Shown piece by piece: positions 1-12,383 of a DNA stretch of 64,000 bases (the first letter of the stretch is position 1; the number at the start of each line of letters is the position of its first letter). Position numbers and translations under genes: made by a program. Under the pieces are notes generated by a model. The model saw nothing but the letters and a program-made list of their open reading frames with translations. It was not told the origin of the DNA and ran no database searches. This DNA is from Verticillium longisporum (lineage: Eukaryota; Ascomycota; Sordariomycetes; Glomerellales; Plectosphaerellaceae), in assembly GCA_019188255.1 (NCBI GenBank), contig JAETXT010000010.1:1302001-1366000 (forward strand). The letters run 5' to 3'.

Positions 1-3000
1 CAACTACCACCCCCGAACTCACCGCTTGACTTGCGAACCAGGTGGCGTTGACTTTGGATCAAGAGGTTTTTGCGTGCGCACGCCGGCAATTGCGATCCTT
101 CTGTGATCTACCAGCTGGCTCTTTAGTCGACTCAAAGTAGATGTTTTGTTGGCACTTGGGTGCGGCAAACATGGCAAACAATAAACCCCGATATCGTTGG
201 CAAGCCGGACCAAGACCTTGGCTCAGGTTCCCCACGACCGCAAACCCTCTTCCAAGACCTAGTTGCTTCTTGACTGCTGCCTGCCAACCACCATTGCCGA
301 GAGGCAAAACATTCGAGCATCCAAGACGCACCAAATCGACACCACTGCAAGTCAGCAAGCCATATTCAAAGACATCTCCAATGGTGTACCGTGCGTCGGC
401 GAGCGGAGGCAATACACTGACTGGCTGATGGAGTGCCACGGTTGTAGCCACGCTACTGCTTCCTTCTCCCTGTAGCCGTCATCACAGGCACCGCCGCCGT
501 GGAAGCGCAATGTTGTCCTGGACTGTGTTATACTCCCAAAAGCAACAGCTAGATCATTCTGTCTCTTGTCATCGGTCCGGCATAATCTGAAACAGCACCC
601 CCTCCAGCAGACGACGACCCTGTCTTGCTTCCCTCCTTTGTTCGCCTCGCGCGAGGTGTCACTAACTAGTGGCCCCAAGAGTTTGACGCTGTCAATGCAA
701 AATGGCTGCGCGAGGAGCAGGACGTATCCCTTCGTAAACTATCGAAATCAGTGTCCATATTGACACGCGTCAAGGGACGCCATCGCTGGCACCACCGTAC
801 AGCCAGCAATTCAGTCCTACACATGATCCGCTGATGCATGGCCGGGCCTACATTCATCAATGCGGTATCTTCGCAGCCACACATGCACTACAACGTCGCC
901 TACACATGGAGAAGTCAATCAGCCAGGCCGCCTCGCGCTGGCCTCAAGCGCGACTGTACTGTTGCCACCTACCTGCGTCTCGGTTGGCAGGTAACGCAGC
1001 TGCCACGATGGCACCTCGACCGGAATGGACACTGGCAAGGCTGGGCTCCTGCATGCCACTAATGACCCCGGCCACCGATTGCACTTCCGATGGCTTTTCG
1101 ATGGCTGGCCGCTCAATGAGTTAATAGGGAAGAAATCTCGGCTCACCTCCCCGATATGGGAACAGGGCAATTCCCCTCCAGCTGGAACACACTCAGTGTT
1201 GCAGTGATGCGGATACCGGATAATGGGGAAGATCGACTCGGTTCCGCCGGATGGTTCATACTGCAGGCGGTTGAAGTCTATTCCTCCATGGCACTCTGCA
1301 ATACTCTGGATATCGACATGCATAGTATTGGCAGAAGGATTCTTGTCATAACAAGTGTGGCCTCTTCGAACCCGCCGCCTCATTGCCTAACAAAGCTCCC
1401 TCTCGTCCAGATCACCTGACAGACATTGGTTGTTCTTCCACGCCTTGGGGAAACCGAAAGGGCTAGGCCAATACAGGGTCACGCCCTCCCCAGAGTGTCC
1501 CTGCCAACTGCCATGTACATGGCATACCTCGCCAGGATGCAGGGTCCCCCTGTCGCAAAAGCTCTGCCTTGAGCCGAGTACTGTGAGCCCAGACCACACG
1601 ACCCACATGACCATGCCTGGTTGACAGCCAGAACAGTCCCCAAGATCAGCAATCCTCGAACGATGTCTACCTTCGCAGACGCCACATGACCGGCCGCGTT
1701 GAGCAATGCAACTACGTCTCCTCGACACGATATCGGAGGGTTGTCGTCTGGGCCGGGAATAATGTCTGCCTGCCTGCCCTTACATTGCCCGTTCCCAGCG
1801 GCTCAGTTGCCTACAAGCCGGACTTGCCGGATGTCGAGCGACTCATGGGAAATTTGTGAGCGAATACACTCTACATTGCGGCCCTCGGCCAATAAAGCAC
1901 TCCGACGGGTCTAAGGATATAACAAGTCCATCACGAGGAGGATTCGGTAGTACAAAACTGCGGCGCCTGGTGAGAGCTGTTCATGCGTTCCAAATGTTGC
2001 CACCAGGCTTTTGGCTTGGTGTCTCGAACCTGTGTAGAAACGTATTACGTGTGCCTTTGAAAGGGCCGCACCGCGCTTCGCACTATCACATGTACGAGCA
2101 GGCCAGCCGTCGCTGACAAGAACCTGAACAGTGCATTGACTCATCGAGACAGCCCAATTCGTTTGTGCTACTACATATCATCTTGCAGATTCTGGATCTG
2201 GATTTCGGCGGTCCCAGAACTGTCTATACGAGCAATTGTTTGTTAATAGTGCACCAATGAGTCAGTTGGTCTTGGCCCAATATTCCCAACGCTTGGTGAT
2301 CGGTGTTACACAGCCGCATCGAAAGAGAGTCAGCATTCTTGGATCATGCCCAACAACCGACCACAAGAACAACACAAAGGCACAGTTCACTGATCATGGC
2401 CGATGTCGGTTCATTGAGTCGAGATTTGATCATCCAGATTGCCATAAAAGTTCAAGAGTATCTGCACTCGGTGGCTGCCTGGGTAAGCCTCACGCATCAC
2501 ATGCCCTAGCTCTCGAGAGGACGTGAGCGAATAGCTCCCGGCGACCCAACATCTCTCGAAAATCCGGCAAAACAAGCCCAAAGCCAAGGATTAATCTTGG
2601 AGTCAATCAAGTCCGACAATGATGCTTCGCCACACCTGGGAAATGTCTACAATATTGAATCGCGAACTGATGACTGGAACCCGGGGTTTTCGGGGATGGT
2701 ATTCTTGAGGGTATCCTCGTTTCATGTTGGCACCTGTACCCCTCCGAACTTATGCATGCTTAGGACGCGGAAACTACGCTGCTGGCATGTTGCCATTCGG
2801 GATGATTTCTTCTGCTTTTACTGCTGCTGACCATTCTGGCCGCCTGATCAGACGAAGACAGGGCTCTCTGATTCATTAACCTCCTCCAGCTATGCGAAAA
2901 GTGTTGCATATATCGTCATCGGTCATGAAAGCAGCCATGGAAATCTTGCACGATGCATGAAGCACACAAGACTGACCTTTGCAAGCATTCCTTCTTGGTC

Positions 3001-5416
3001 TGTACTCTTGCGCCAACTGCATGTCTTATTGAACAATGCCAACCCAGTCTGCCTGGAAGACTGAGCTGTATATCCGATGACCTTGTATGAGCTTGAAGTT
3101 CAACCAGGTTGTGGCCATCAACGGCCCCCCCACGATCCCGTGATCGGGGCACGATGCATCTAAGGCGCCTGTCCACAAATGCTCTTCCTCGGCAAGGACC
3201 AACACTTAGGCGTCGCGACCTGTTTCTGCCTCTGTGCTTCAGGTCGTCGCCGATCTGACCCACTAAGATGTGTCGCCAGTGGTCACTGAAGTGCGTTCCC
3301 GGCCGATCGGTAAAGTATTGAGAGAAAACCATCATCGTAACGAGAATTCTCACCTTGACGTGGGGGGATATTTCCAAGTTTTACTTTTGAAGAGAGAGCC
3401 GGCCGACGCCATGCAGCTTCTGTTATCGATGGCCTCAGATGGATCGACATGGCGTGCCTCTGCAACCCCGATAGTACGATGCTGTTCCTGGCCCTCATCT
3501 CAACACGCTTCAGACTAGACTGTATTCTCTCGATCGATACCTCAGCCTCCAGACCGCGCTTTTGGCGCCGAACTCCAGGCCGTTTAAAGTTGAACCTAAG
3601 GCGCGCTCTGGGGAGCTCAGATGCATGACAAGAACACAAGATTCCGACGCCTCGTGTGAGAACTTTATTCTGGGCAGGATGTAATCACCGCACCCGTTAA
3701 AGCCGATATTGTCGGGCGAACAAGACTCAGTCTGTCGACGGGGTCGGAATATCCATCGATACTAGCCACGGTCCGAGAAGAACATGGTCCATTGCTTGGC
3801 ACAATGTTAGAGGCGGCACGCTTGCAGCCACCACGAGCATGACGATGGATACTAAGCGGGTTCTCCACGCCATCGAGCGGCGCCGCGCGGGATGGCTTTG
3901 GGTTCCGAACGTACGGCTTCTCTCGCCGCCCCCCTCCCTCTTTTATCTCGTTCCCGAACTTGATGCATCCACAAGCGCCAGTGAGCGCCTTCGCCCATGT
4001 TCGGAACCTCCGTGGCCTGCGGGGGTGAGGCTTACCAGAATGGCGCGCCTCGAGGACGTTCTTTTTGGAACCGGCGTGCTTCCCAAACCTAGAATCATGT
4101 TATGCTGACCTGCACGTTCTGACTTTCTCTTCTCTCGCCAAAGTTCTTTAGATGCGACCGCGGTGAACGCGCCAACGGAGAAAACAAGAAGAAGAAAAGG
4201 GCCGGTTCGTCAGTCGAAGCTCACAATGCACGCTTGGGCCCTCTCATCACATGCGACGTGCACGCCTCAAACATGTCCTCATGGACGCCACGGGGCCAGG
4301 TCCAGGGAGCAGTGTTTTGAGACAAGTGCTACGATATCCTCACTTACTTGGCCTCTTCACTCGCCGTGCCGTCGCACTCCCGAGGCAGCCCTGGGCAGCA
4401 AGAAAACAGGCGATTGCCAATGGAGGCGCGCGGTCTTGCTGGGGTCCCTGTCGATCAATACCCGACGGGCTCTGCCACTGGCCCGGCCCCCATGGCGATC
4501 AGGGCGGCTGGAAGCTACTGTAGGTAGGCGAGACGGCAACGATGTGTGCCGTGGGTTTCTTCATCACTAGCGTGACAGGCGTGGCATTGCGTACCATGTA
4601 GGTACGGGGCGGGGGGAGATGATCTATGTTTCTTCACACCATTTCGTGGGCGGGACGGACAGACGCCGAGGGGGGAGAGCCCACACTGAAGGCTTTGAGA
4701 CGGATGCATGTTGGGGGAGAAACTATTTTTTTTCTCCCGTTTGCGACTAATGATTTACGAGATGCCCCTCATACTCGTATCTCACAGCCCGCGACCGAGG
4801 CTGGACCATTGTCATGTATCCATGTCTCATGGTGACCACCACTGACAGGTGACGATGTCATGATCACGGGCTCCCGAGGCGCGTTGAGACGCGGGGGATC
4901 GTCAACAAGCGTATGGCGTCTTCAGCATGAGGGTAATTCTTGGATTCATTTCTAAGTCTTACTTCTTCTTCTTTGTTCATGTCCCGGGCCCTGAAGCCAG
5001 ACGTGCCACTCAGCTGAGGGATGGCCCAGTCGACATCACTGCAGTTGCAGTCGCTTGGGCAGGGCGGACGGAGGGGGGAAAGGGGGCGTGCGTGAAGAAG
5101 GCCAAGGGCAGAACATGGATGGACAGACAAAAAGACAAGTGCTGAGGCCAAGAGTAGGGCTCAGGACTAGGAGTTGGGTTGGTGGGCGGAATGAAGTGCC
5201 CGAGGCGTATGTGGATAGGAGGACCATCTCACACACCGTCCGATGTTTGATCGACGCTGTACATGTGTCGGCCGCGAGGGCCGAGGTGGCGGCACCGGGC
5301 TGGTGTCCCAACATTCAACATCGCTAGCGGGAGGTGCTAGCCAGCCTGAGAGAAACAAAGCGGGCACAGAGGAGAGAGATGATGACGCGTCTGAAGGCAG
5401 ATCAGTGTCCCTCCCT
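1..5416. other. Gene-poor left flank, no intact gene seen
   Basis: No reading frame here has the combination of length, recognisable family sequence and splice sites seen in the right-hand genes. Both strands hold short frames that are interrupted every 60-150 codons. The only stretch with protein-like character is on the minus strand at about 1150-1706 (listed separately). No transposase, reverse transcriptase or terminal repeats were recognised. It could be degenerate intergenic DNA or decayed genes too old to recognise. Confidence 0.5.
1150..1706 (-). pseudogene. Possible eroded secreted Cys-rich protein gene
   Basis: On the minus strand a hydrophobic signal-peptide-like stretch (VDIVRGLLILGTVLAVNQA) is followed by WSCGSCGLGSQ. 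After a frame change near 1560 the reading continues as a Cys-containing sequence (FCDRGTLHPGEVCHVHGSW), runs to a TAG at 1387-1389, and continues in the same frame past the stop with more Cys residues (HTCYDKNPSANTMHVDIQS). No in-frame ATG precedes the signal-like stretch. The pattern fits a decayed small secreted, effector-like protein, but I do not recognise a family and chance cannot be excluded. Confidence 0.25.
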
Positions 5417-6092
5417 TTACTGTCGCGCGTAGAGGAAGCCGAGACGGTCTATCTCGTCGCCCCCTCGGCCGAGGAAGCCGACAATGGCCCAACCGGTGGG
5501 GGCCGTGAACTGGCGACACTCGCTGGTCGTGGTGCCGGCGCGCAGGGTACGGCCGGCGCTGGTGCGGGCCTCGATGGAGAAGATGCGCGTGCGGTCGTTG
5601 CGCTTGCCCTGGCACAGCGTGGTGGCGGTCCAGCGCTCGTTGGCCGCGAGGACGAGCTCGGAGGCTGTACCGCCGGTGCCGCCCGCGCGAGAACCGTGCC
5701 GTCGGCGAGGGTCACGCTGACGGCGTCGAGACGGGCACCACCGCGGAAGGCGAGGCGGGTGGCACGCGGTGTCGACGGCCGGGCGGCGAGCACGGCGGCG
5801 TCGGATGACCAGTCGCCGTGCGTGCCGTCAGGTCACCGGCGGCCGTGCCGGCGTCGGTGTGGAAGTTGTACACGTCGACAAAGGCGGCGGCCTGCGCGGC
5901 GTCGTCGCTCACGGCGAGCCGCGTCAGCGTGAAGCCCTTGGGCGTCAGGCAGTCGGACCCCGAGTCGTTCGAGCACGTGTCCCACTTGACGCGGACCGTG
6001 TCAATGATTTCGTGGTATCACGAGGTGCTGCGACGGCCGAGTCGGTAGCTCCGAGATGGAGCATCATCAAGGGTCGGGGCAACACCATGGTG
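5417..6092 (-). pseudogene. Broken endonuclease/exonuclease/phosphatase-jacalin protein gene
   Basis: The minus strand carries two recognisable pieces of one fungal protein type. The upstream piece (about 6092-5850) reads HHGVAPTLDDAPSRSYRLG, then a TGA at 6018-6020 where Trp is expected, then YHEIIDTVRVKWDTCSND and FVDVYNFHTDAG, which is mid-region sequence of secreted endonuclease/exonuclease/phosphatase-fold proteins. In another frame follows GTHGDWSSDAAVLAARP and RLDAVSVTLADGTVLAR, then, after a further one-base shift near 5669, GGTGGTASELVLAANERW to GWAIVGFLGRGGDEIDRLGF and a TAA at 5417-5419. This second part is a jacalin-like lectin domain. Roughly 200 or more residues expected between the pieces, and the whole N-terminus, are missing. 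The stop, the frame changes and the deletion make a functional product very unlikely. The GC-rich codon bias remains, so decay looks recent. Confidence 0.75.
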
Positions 6093-7731
6093 TTATACGC
6101 GTCACTATGGCTACGAGATATTGGGACCTGCTCATTCGGGCGGCTTTGCTTGTCATGATACGAGATGGAGAACCACCGCCATCAACCTATGATCTCCTCA
6201 TCTCCCCTCTTTCCCCCCCTTCAAGGTTTGTTTGCCTTCGTACATGTACCCCGATTACCTCCCCCCCATTGCCCCTTCAGGCAGCCTTTGATCGCCCGAA
6301 TCGGTGGTTGCTCCGGGACTATCGACGCGGGGAAGGCCACAACTGGGGATGCAGGAACTGTCTCGGCAGAGCAATCAGGTGCCGCGAGGGGAACTCGGGG
6401 CCGTGACCCTGCCACGCCCTGATTGCGGTGAAGTTCACGTGTCAACGAGGGGCGTATTCATTTGTTCAGCGTCGCCTTTTCGGACGAAGGCGCTGAGTCG
6501 TTGTATAGTGTCAGTGTGTTTTGGGGTAAGGCCGAGGACCCTCGGAGCAACAGGGGATGATGATGCGTGTGCCACTGCAGGATGGATGGAGTGAGCATCG
6601 CGACTCGTTGCGCATCATGTCATGGAGCTCCACCGGCGGCGACGGCTGTTCCTGGCAGGGCTGACCATGCTACTCATGCTCCTGCGTATGACCTTGATGG
6701 CGCGAGCGGAAGAGAATGGTTTCTGGAAGCCCAGCCCATGACCAGTGTCAGTCACCCTCGCCTTCCTCTCGTCACATCATTCTCATGGAAGCGATGGCAT
6801 GAACAGGACAGAAGCATAAAGGTAAGAGCATAAATACTGGCTGAGTGAGTGGGTATATCTATGCCCACGTTTCATTCTCGGCTCTGTCTCAACGGTTGAT
6901 CGGCGCCTCTAAGGTTGTCCTCGAGGCACCTTCTTCATGCTGGAGCACGTTCTATCGAACAAATCATGGCCACCTTCTCAATCGTCGAAGAGCACGTTTC
7001 CGCGTGAGTGGGCAGCACAGGTTGGGAGTGTACAGCACGCGTTCGCATGCAGAGTAACAGGACTCGGCAGGGGGGTTTGTGCACGTTCTTGCAAACTCGG
7101 GGCATCACTGGCAGGTATCGACGACACGTCCAGACCAGACAGACAGATCGATTTCAAAGAGTGCTCGGAACACCCCCCGGCCAGGCCCCCGGCTGCCCTC
7201 GATCGCCCCCAGGTTCAGTCCGGCAGTCGACGGCTCCGTGTGTCAAAGGACGGGAAGCAAGCGTCACGAAACATGTCAACGCTGCGAACGGCCTTATGAG
7301 CATCATGCTAAGGGCTGCCGTGACGACCAGTGTCATGCGGGGAGGGAAGGGGGGAGAGGGGCAAGCGTCCTGCTCAAGCTCGAGCTGTACTCGGCCGCAA
7401 CGAAGCAAAAGACGCGCATCCTGACCAGGTAGGCCCGGCGAAAGACGACTCGGTATCTGCATACTATTACCACCGACACCACACGTAAGACACAGGGTCT
7501 CTGCACCTTGTTCACGACGGAATCACCCATGACAAACAAGGACATGCCGGCCTGTCGCTGCACGCCAAGAGGATCAAAGCTCAGAGAGCTCGAGCGCCCA
7601 GGCCAGGAGGGCAAGGAGGGGTCCTCTACTACCAAACGCGAGGCGCACGCGATACGACGACGAACTGTGTACAGTATCACGGTGCATTTGCTTTCATGTT
7701 GCGGCGGCGAGTCAAACTTTTCTGGTAATTA
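6093..7731. other. Intergenic, nothing recognised
   Basis: The frames here are short, overlap on both strands and show no family sequence. No RNA gene or long repeat was seen. It separates two pseudogenes on the same strand. Confidence 0.5.
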
Positions 7732-9049
7732 TCAAAGACCAGAGTTGACGCTAGCTGTATCACGAGCGAGCCAGTTCACTAGACCCTCGACGATGCAGTA
7801 CCCGCGATCCGGCACTGGCTTGCCCTTGTCGTACGCGGCCGGCGGGTTCGGCATAGTGACGTTGCCGTTGCTCGAAATGACTGGGCCATTCTCATCTGTC
7901 TCGTTCATTTGGACCTTTCGTGTGAAAGTATGCTTGTTCTTGTGCTCTGCCTCGTCGATGGGCTCGTCACGCCCCTCGCTTTTCAGAGAACGCCACACCA
8001 GAGCATGCCAGACATCCATTCCATTCTCGGGAGGGACGAGGCTCGATACTTCAGAAGGCGCTTAGTGCTGCAACTCGGCAACTCGGCAACATCACGGCTT
8101 CCGAGGCTTGCCCACAGGCTCTCTGGGATGGCGACCGTGAAGCGCTCGAGACGTAGCCTCTCGCTCGCGAATTGGTCGAGCCGGACAAACAGTGACTTTT
8201 CAACGTTGAGTGCGTTTAGTTTTGCAGGCTCGTGGACTTAGTTGCCGCTACGCCACCTGAGCGTTGGAATCAGATGCCTCGGCCTCGGCCCCGGCAGCGC
8301 CGTGAGCGCTGCGAGTAGCGCGTCAATGTCGCACGCGTCGAGCTTCGTCCGGTCGACCCCGGGAGCCAGCTCCCAGGTGAGCTCTAGGGATGTACTGGCG
8401 GCGAGGCGCTTCGGCAGAAACACGCGTGGGAGGTTTCTCATTATCGTCCCCGTCAGCATAAGCTCGTTCGCTCGTCAGTTTCAGCATAACTGTCCAGCTC
8501 CCTGTAAGCCGTACATCACTAGAGTGGCACCGTCACTTTACAGGTGAACTAGGCCTGTCGGCAGCTTAGCAGCCACCCTATTAACCCCAGGAAATACGCT
8601 CGCCTGCAGCACTGCGCCTGCCTATCCATACAGTAGTACCGTCGCGGCAGCATGGGCTCGTCCTGCGGCGCCCACTCGTCCAAGTGCCAGATGGTCAGCA
8701 GTTGATGACATGTACCGTCCGTCCACTGCCATGTCCTATCTCGCTTGAGCATGAGGACCAAGTACGGCGCTTGTCCGTAGTGCCTGCGCGGCCGGCCGTC
8801 ATTGGTGGCGCCACGGCCCAAGTCGTCCTACAGGCGCAGACCGCAGAAAGCGATGACGAGAACCTCGATGCGGACCTCCGGCGGCAGCACGGCGAAGAAC
8901 GGCGAGGTGGAGATGGCCGCTACCGCTAGGTCTTCTGCCCTGAGCGGCGTCAGCGGCCGCCGGTTAGTGCGAGTCTCCGGCAGAGGTAGCGGGACACACG
9001 GCGCCGGAATGGCGCTGCCGGGTGCTACCCTTTGCAGAAGCTTCTTCAA
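7732..9049 (-). pseudogene. Broken DUF7730-type fungal gene
   Basis: Read on the minus strand, the fragments follow the order usual for the large uncharacterised fungal DUF7730 family. First SPFFAVLPPEVRIEVLVIAF (start-of-domain motif), then a TAG at 8828-8830, then in the same frame the Trp-containing middle (RTWQWTDGTCHQLL) and GLIGWLLSCRQA ended by TAG at 8549-8551. After frame shifts come MYG, then NLPRVFLPKRLAASTSLELT (the LPQRLAxITSLEL-like motif), and in a further frame VEKSLFVRLDQFASERLRLE and FTVAIPESLW. The C-terminal part reads KPVPDRGYCIVEGLVNW to a stop at 7732. At least two in-frame stops and three frame changes lie across about 1.3 kb, with no splice sites that repair them, so I call it a pseudogene. 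The family's function is unknown. The first stop could derive from CAG by C-to-T change, as repeat-induced point mutation or deamination would cause. Confidence 0.65.
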
Positions 9050-12000
9050 GCCTGTCTCTCATTTCCGCTTTGCTTGACCTCCCTCGAGCAGGTACCACAC
9101 TGTGCTGCCGCTCCGAGGGTTACCATGTCCACGGACCCGAACCTGTGAGACTGCGTGGGCGTAAAGTGTGCTGCCAGCTCTCGCAAGCGTACCCTTGGAA
9201 GGCGAAGACGGGCGATTGTAATGTGATGACATCCCAGACCTGCCTAGCGGCGTGACTCCAGGAACGAGGCACCAACTCAAAAGCCAGCGCGGACGAACGA
9301 GACACACGCACGACCAGCAGGGGTGGCCTCACGCGTCGCGGTCGGAGGGGACGTCTCATGCTGAAGGAAGACGCCTCCGGGTCCCAACGGCCGCAACAAG
9401 ACGCGTGAGAGAGGCGTGTCAAACACGAGCCTACGGAGAGTGATGTCTGCGGCTGTTCTTCCAGGGGCACGGGAGAGGAAAAAAGCAATCACGTTGATTC
9501 CGGGCCAGTTTATTCGTCACCCCCTACCCGGCCGGCCGGGGTGCGCGCGGCGTCGGTGCTGCAGCCGTCGTTTGATTGTTCTTAGCAAGCAAATGGCGCC
9601 TACTATCGGGCAGCCAAAGCAAATCACAAACAGCCTTTTGAGGTGATGAGATGTGATGGATCAACTGGGTGGAAAGCGCAAATGAATGAAGCAAAAACGC
9701 GACAGGCCTGCGCCCAACAAGTCACGACAACATGGAACCTTCCGTGCCCCTACTGGTTGATGGTAGTCTTTAAACAGCTTCATTAGTCTCGCTATATGGA
9801 GCGTTGCAATGGGCAATGTGACGCTCTCCAATATCCGTGCCCCATATCATCGTCTGAACACCGCGCGAACCTACTCCAGGGCAACCCCCCTCTCAAAGCC
9901 AAAATGGCTTCCTAGATAGCCTTCCGCGGCAAAGCCCCCCCGTTCGCCTCGTCCATCTTCAGCACGAGATGCGGTTTCCGATAATGTAATCACCTTGTCT
10001 CACCTTCCCGTACGGCCCAGGTCACGTCCGTCCGTGCAAACAAACCGAACCCCCAACCCCCAACCCCCAGTCCACGGGGAGTCCATTCCGGCGCCCCGCG
10101 CCCTCGCTGCCAAACTGTGCCGAGCGAAGCAGCACCACGGGTTGGGGGTGGGCGTAGCGGCTGTGCAGGGCCCCGGCACAGCAGGTCATCCATCCCACGC
10201 AGCAATGAGGGGGGCCTGGAACGGTCCCTGGCTGTTTCCCATTTGCCCTCGCTCTCGCCTTCATTGTGATGATTGCGATCGCCCACCGATTGTGGTTGGG
10301 ACGAGGACGAAGAGAGAAAGAGAGAGAGAGGAGAGGAGTCGGAGATGCGGGTCTTACCGGGGTCGTGGTGTCTTGCCCTCAAACCCTGACGGCGGGATGG
10401 GACGGGTCAAGGATCGTTGAGTGGCAACTTTTGAGCATGTACATGGTATACATGTACACGTCCCGCCAGCGATGAAGGAGCCCGATGTCTGGTGCTTGGA
10501 TCCTACCCGCCTTTGCTGAAAGTACCGGCAGCCCGACGCGGAGGTCGGGATGCACGTCGCGATCCAATATTGCTGTCAGAGCGCGTAGCATGCAGGACGC
10601 TATGCCTCCGTCTCTGATCCTGCCTGCCTTGGCGCGCTTCCGCCCATCCCACCCGAGCCGAACAGATACCAGATAGAGAGACGGAAGAGCATGGGCGAAC
10701 TTCTCGAGTGGGGGTTCCGCATGGACGATCTGCGGACGGAGACGCGAGTGGCTCCTCGGTTGGTGTCTGCCGCCTCAGCCTCAGGAAAGAAGGGGGGAGC
10801 GTGTCGAATTCAGAAGAGAAGCGACCGGCGGTGAGCTGGCACGACCGAGTCTGCGAGCGAGTATGCGTTTAGGCCGATGAAGGGGACCCGACACAATGGG
10901 GGGGGTGGGCGGGCCGGTGCTCTCGCTTCACTGCCTCGCCGCCGTGTCTCCGGGGGACCTTGGAGTTTTAGTGTACTTGTACGGTCAGTTCAGACTGTTT
11001 GGGATGACTCGTGGGTGGTGATATGTGATGAGGTTCCACGGGCGGTGTACCGCGGAGCCTCGGCCGCGACGTCGGGACCTGGCCTCGTAGGGCCAAGCGG
11101 GACATGATCGTCGGCTCGTGAAAAGAGTCTATCCGAGTTGGGTATTCTGCTCGCTCGGTCTAAGACTCACGAACACCGAGCGGTGTGACGGAAGGAGGAC
11201 TGTTCCAGAATCAGACGATGCATCGTTTTCGTTTCCATGGGCGACACGGCAGAATGGCGGACTCGATGGGATGCGAGGTTGCTTGGCGTGGCCGAATCTG
11301 TCCAGATGGGGCACTTAGCATGAATGGGTTCACTCGCGTCGTGATCCTCTATATTATCTTGTTTACACGAATCCACAGCGTATGAAAGTTCCCGTGCGAT
11401 ACCCGCATCGTAATTCAGACAACTAGTCATGAATTGTCGTGAACTCAAGAATCGGTGCGTGCACCATCGGCTTGCCGATATCGAACTCTACATGCAATAT
11501 CGTGTTTCGCAGCAGCTCTGAAGGGTTGCCCCAGCATGTTGCCGTCAAAGGTATCATGCATGGGCTCTGCGAAAGAGGAAGATTGTCTCCGGGCTGAATG
11601 CTGCCCCCAGTTGTAGATCCGCCCTCTGATCTAGACAACAAGTCTATCTAATGAGGCGCTGGAGCAGCGGTCGTTCGTGTGCAAGTCTGACGTCCTCGAC
11701 CGTGTCTCAATGCTCGTGAAAAACCTTTTGAATGCTCGAGTAACAACTTGTAAGTAATCATAACGATTAGTATGTTTTTATAAAGGCGCGGAAAAATTAT
11801 TCGCTTTGTAAGAGGCCTATGACTTCCCGGGACGTCAAGCACCGGCCAGATATCTGGAGGACCAAAATATCTAGCGCCATCCAAGTAGTCGTGATACAGC
11901 TGGTAACTACCGAACGTTGGATATTCACCTGTGTTGAGTGGTCATGGTCCTTATTATCGGGGCATAGTTGCTTCGAGGACACTGACATAAAAACAATGTG

Positions 12001-12383
12001 CACTACCGATATATCAAATTCCCTGATACCAGCCTTCCAACATGACGAGTAGTAAGCTGTTGGCCAACGATCGTGTGAATTAGTCTTCAAAAGACTTAGG
12101 ATTGTGAAATAACCTTCCCAACCCCCTTCCCAAGGTGAGGATCGTCACCTTCGCTAGAAAATAGCCTGCCCTGTGTTACGAGGTCACTGCCGAAAGACGA
12201 GCAAATCAGATTCAGAGTGTCAGACTACCAAACTCCTGGCACCTAAACCACAAGGCGGCGGCTACAAAGGACAAGGCCTCCGTCGACACGCAAATACCAT
12301 TACATCCGCGACGCCTAGAGCGCTTCTGCAAAGACCGAATCCCCAGGTCCTCCCGAAATGCCATCTCCCCCCCTCAAGCAGCA
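9050..12383. other. 3.3-kb gene-free stretch with purine tract and AT-rich patch
   Basis: No reading frame is convincing. A purine-rich GA/GAGAGG tract lies at about 10306-10338. A patch at about 11700-12100 is visibly richer in A and T than its surroundings (for example around 11740-11800), unlike the GC-rich genes nearby. It may be relic DNA or the distal 3' flank of the NLR gene, which ends at 12384. No transposon sequence was recognised. Confidence 0.45.

Noticed and set aside
9990..10420. Overlapping frames of 130-141 codons around the purine-rich tract
   Set aside because: They consist of Arg/Glu/Ser runs produced by GA-rich simple sequence and have no counterpart in any family I know.
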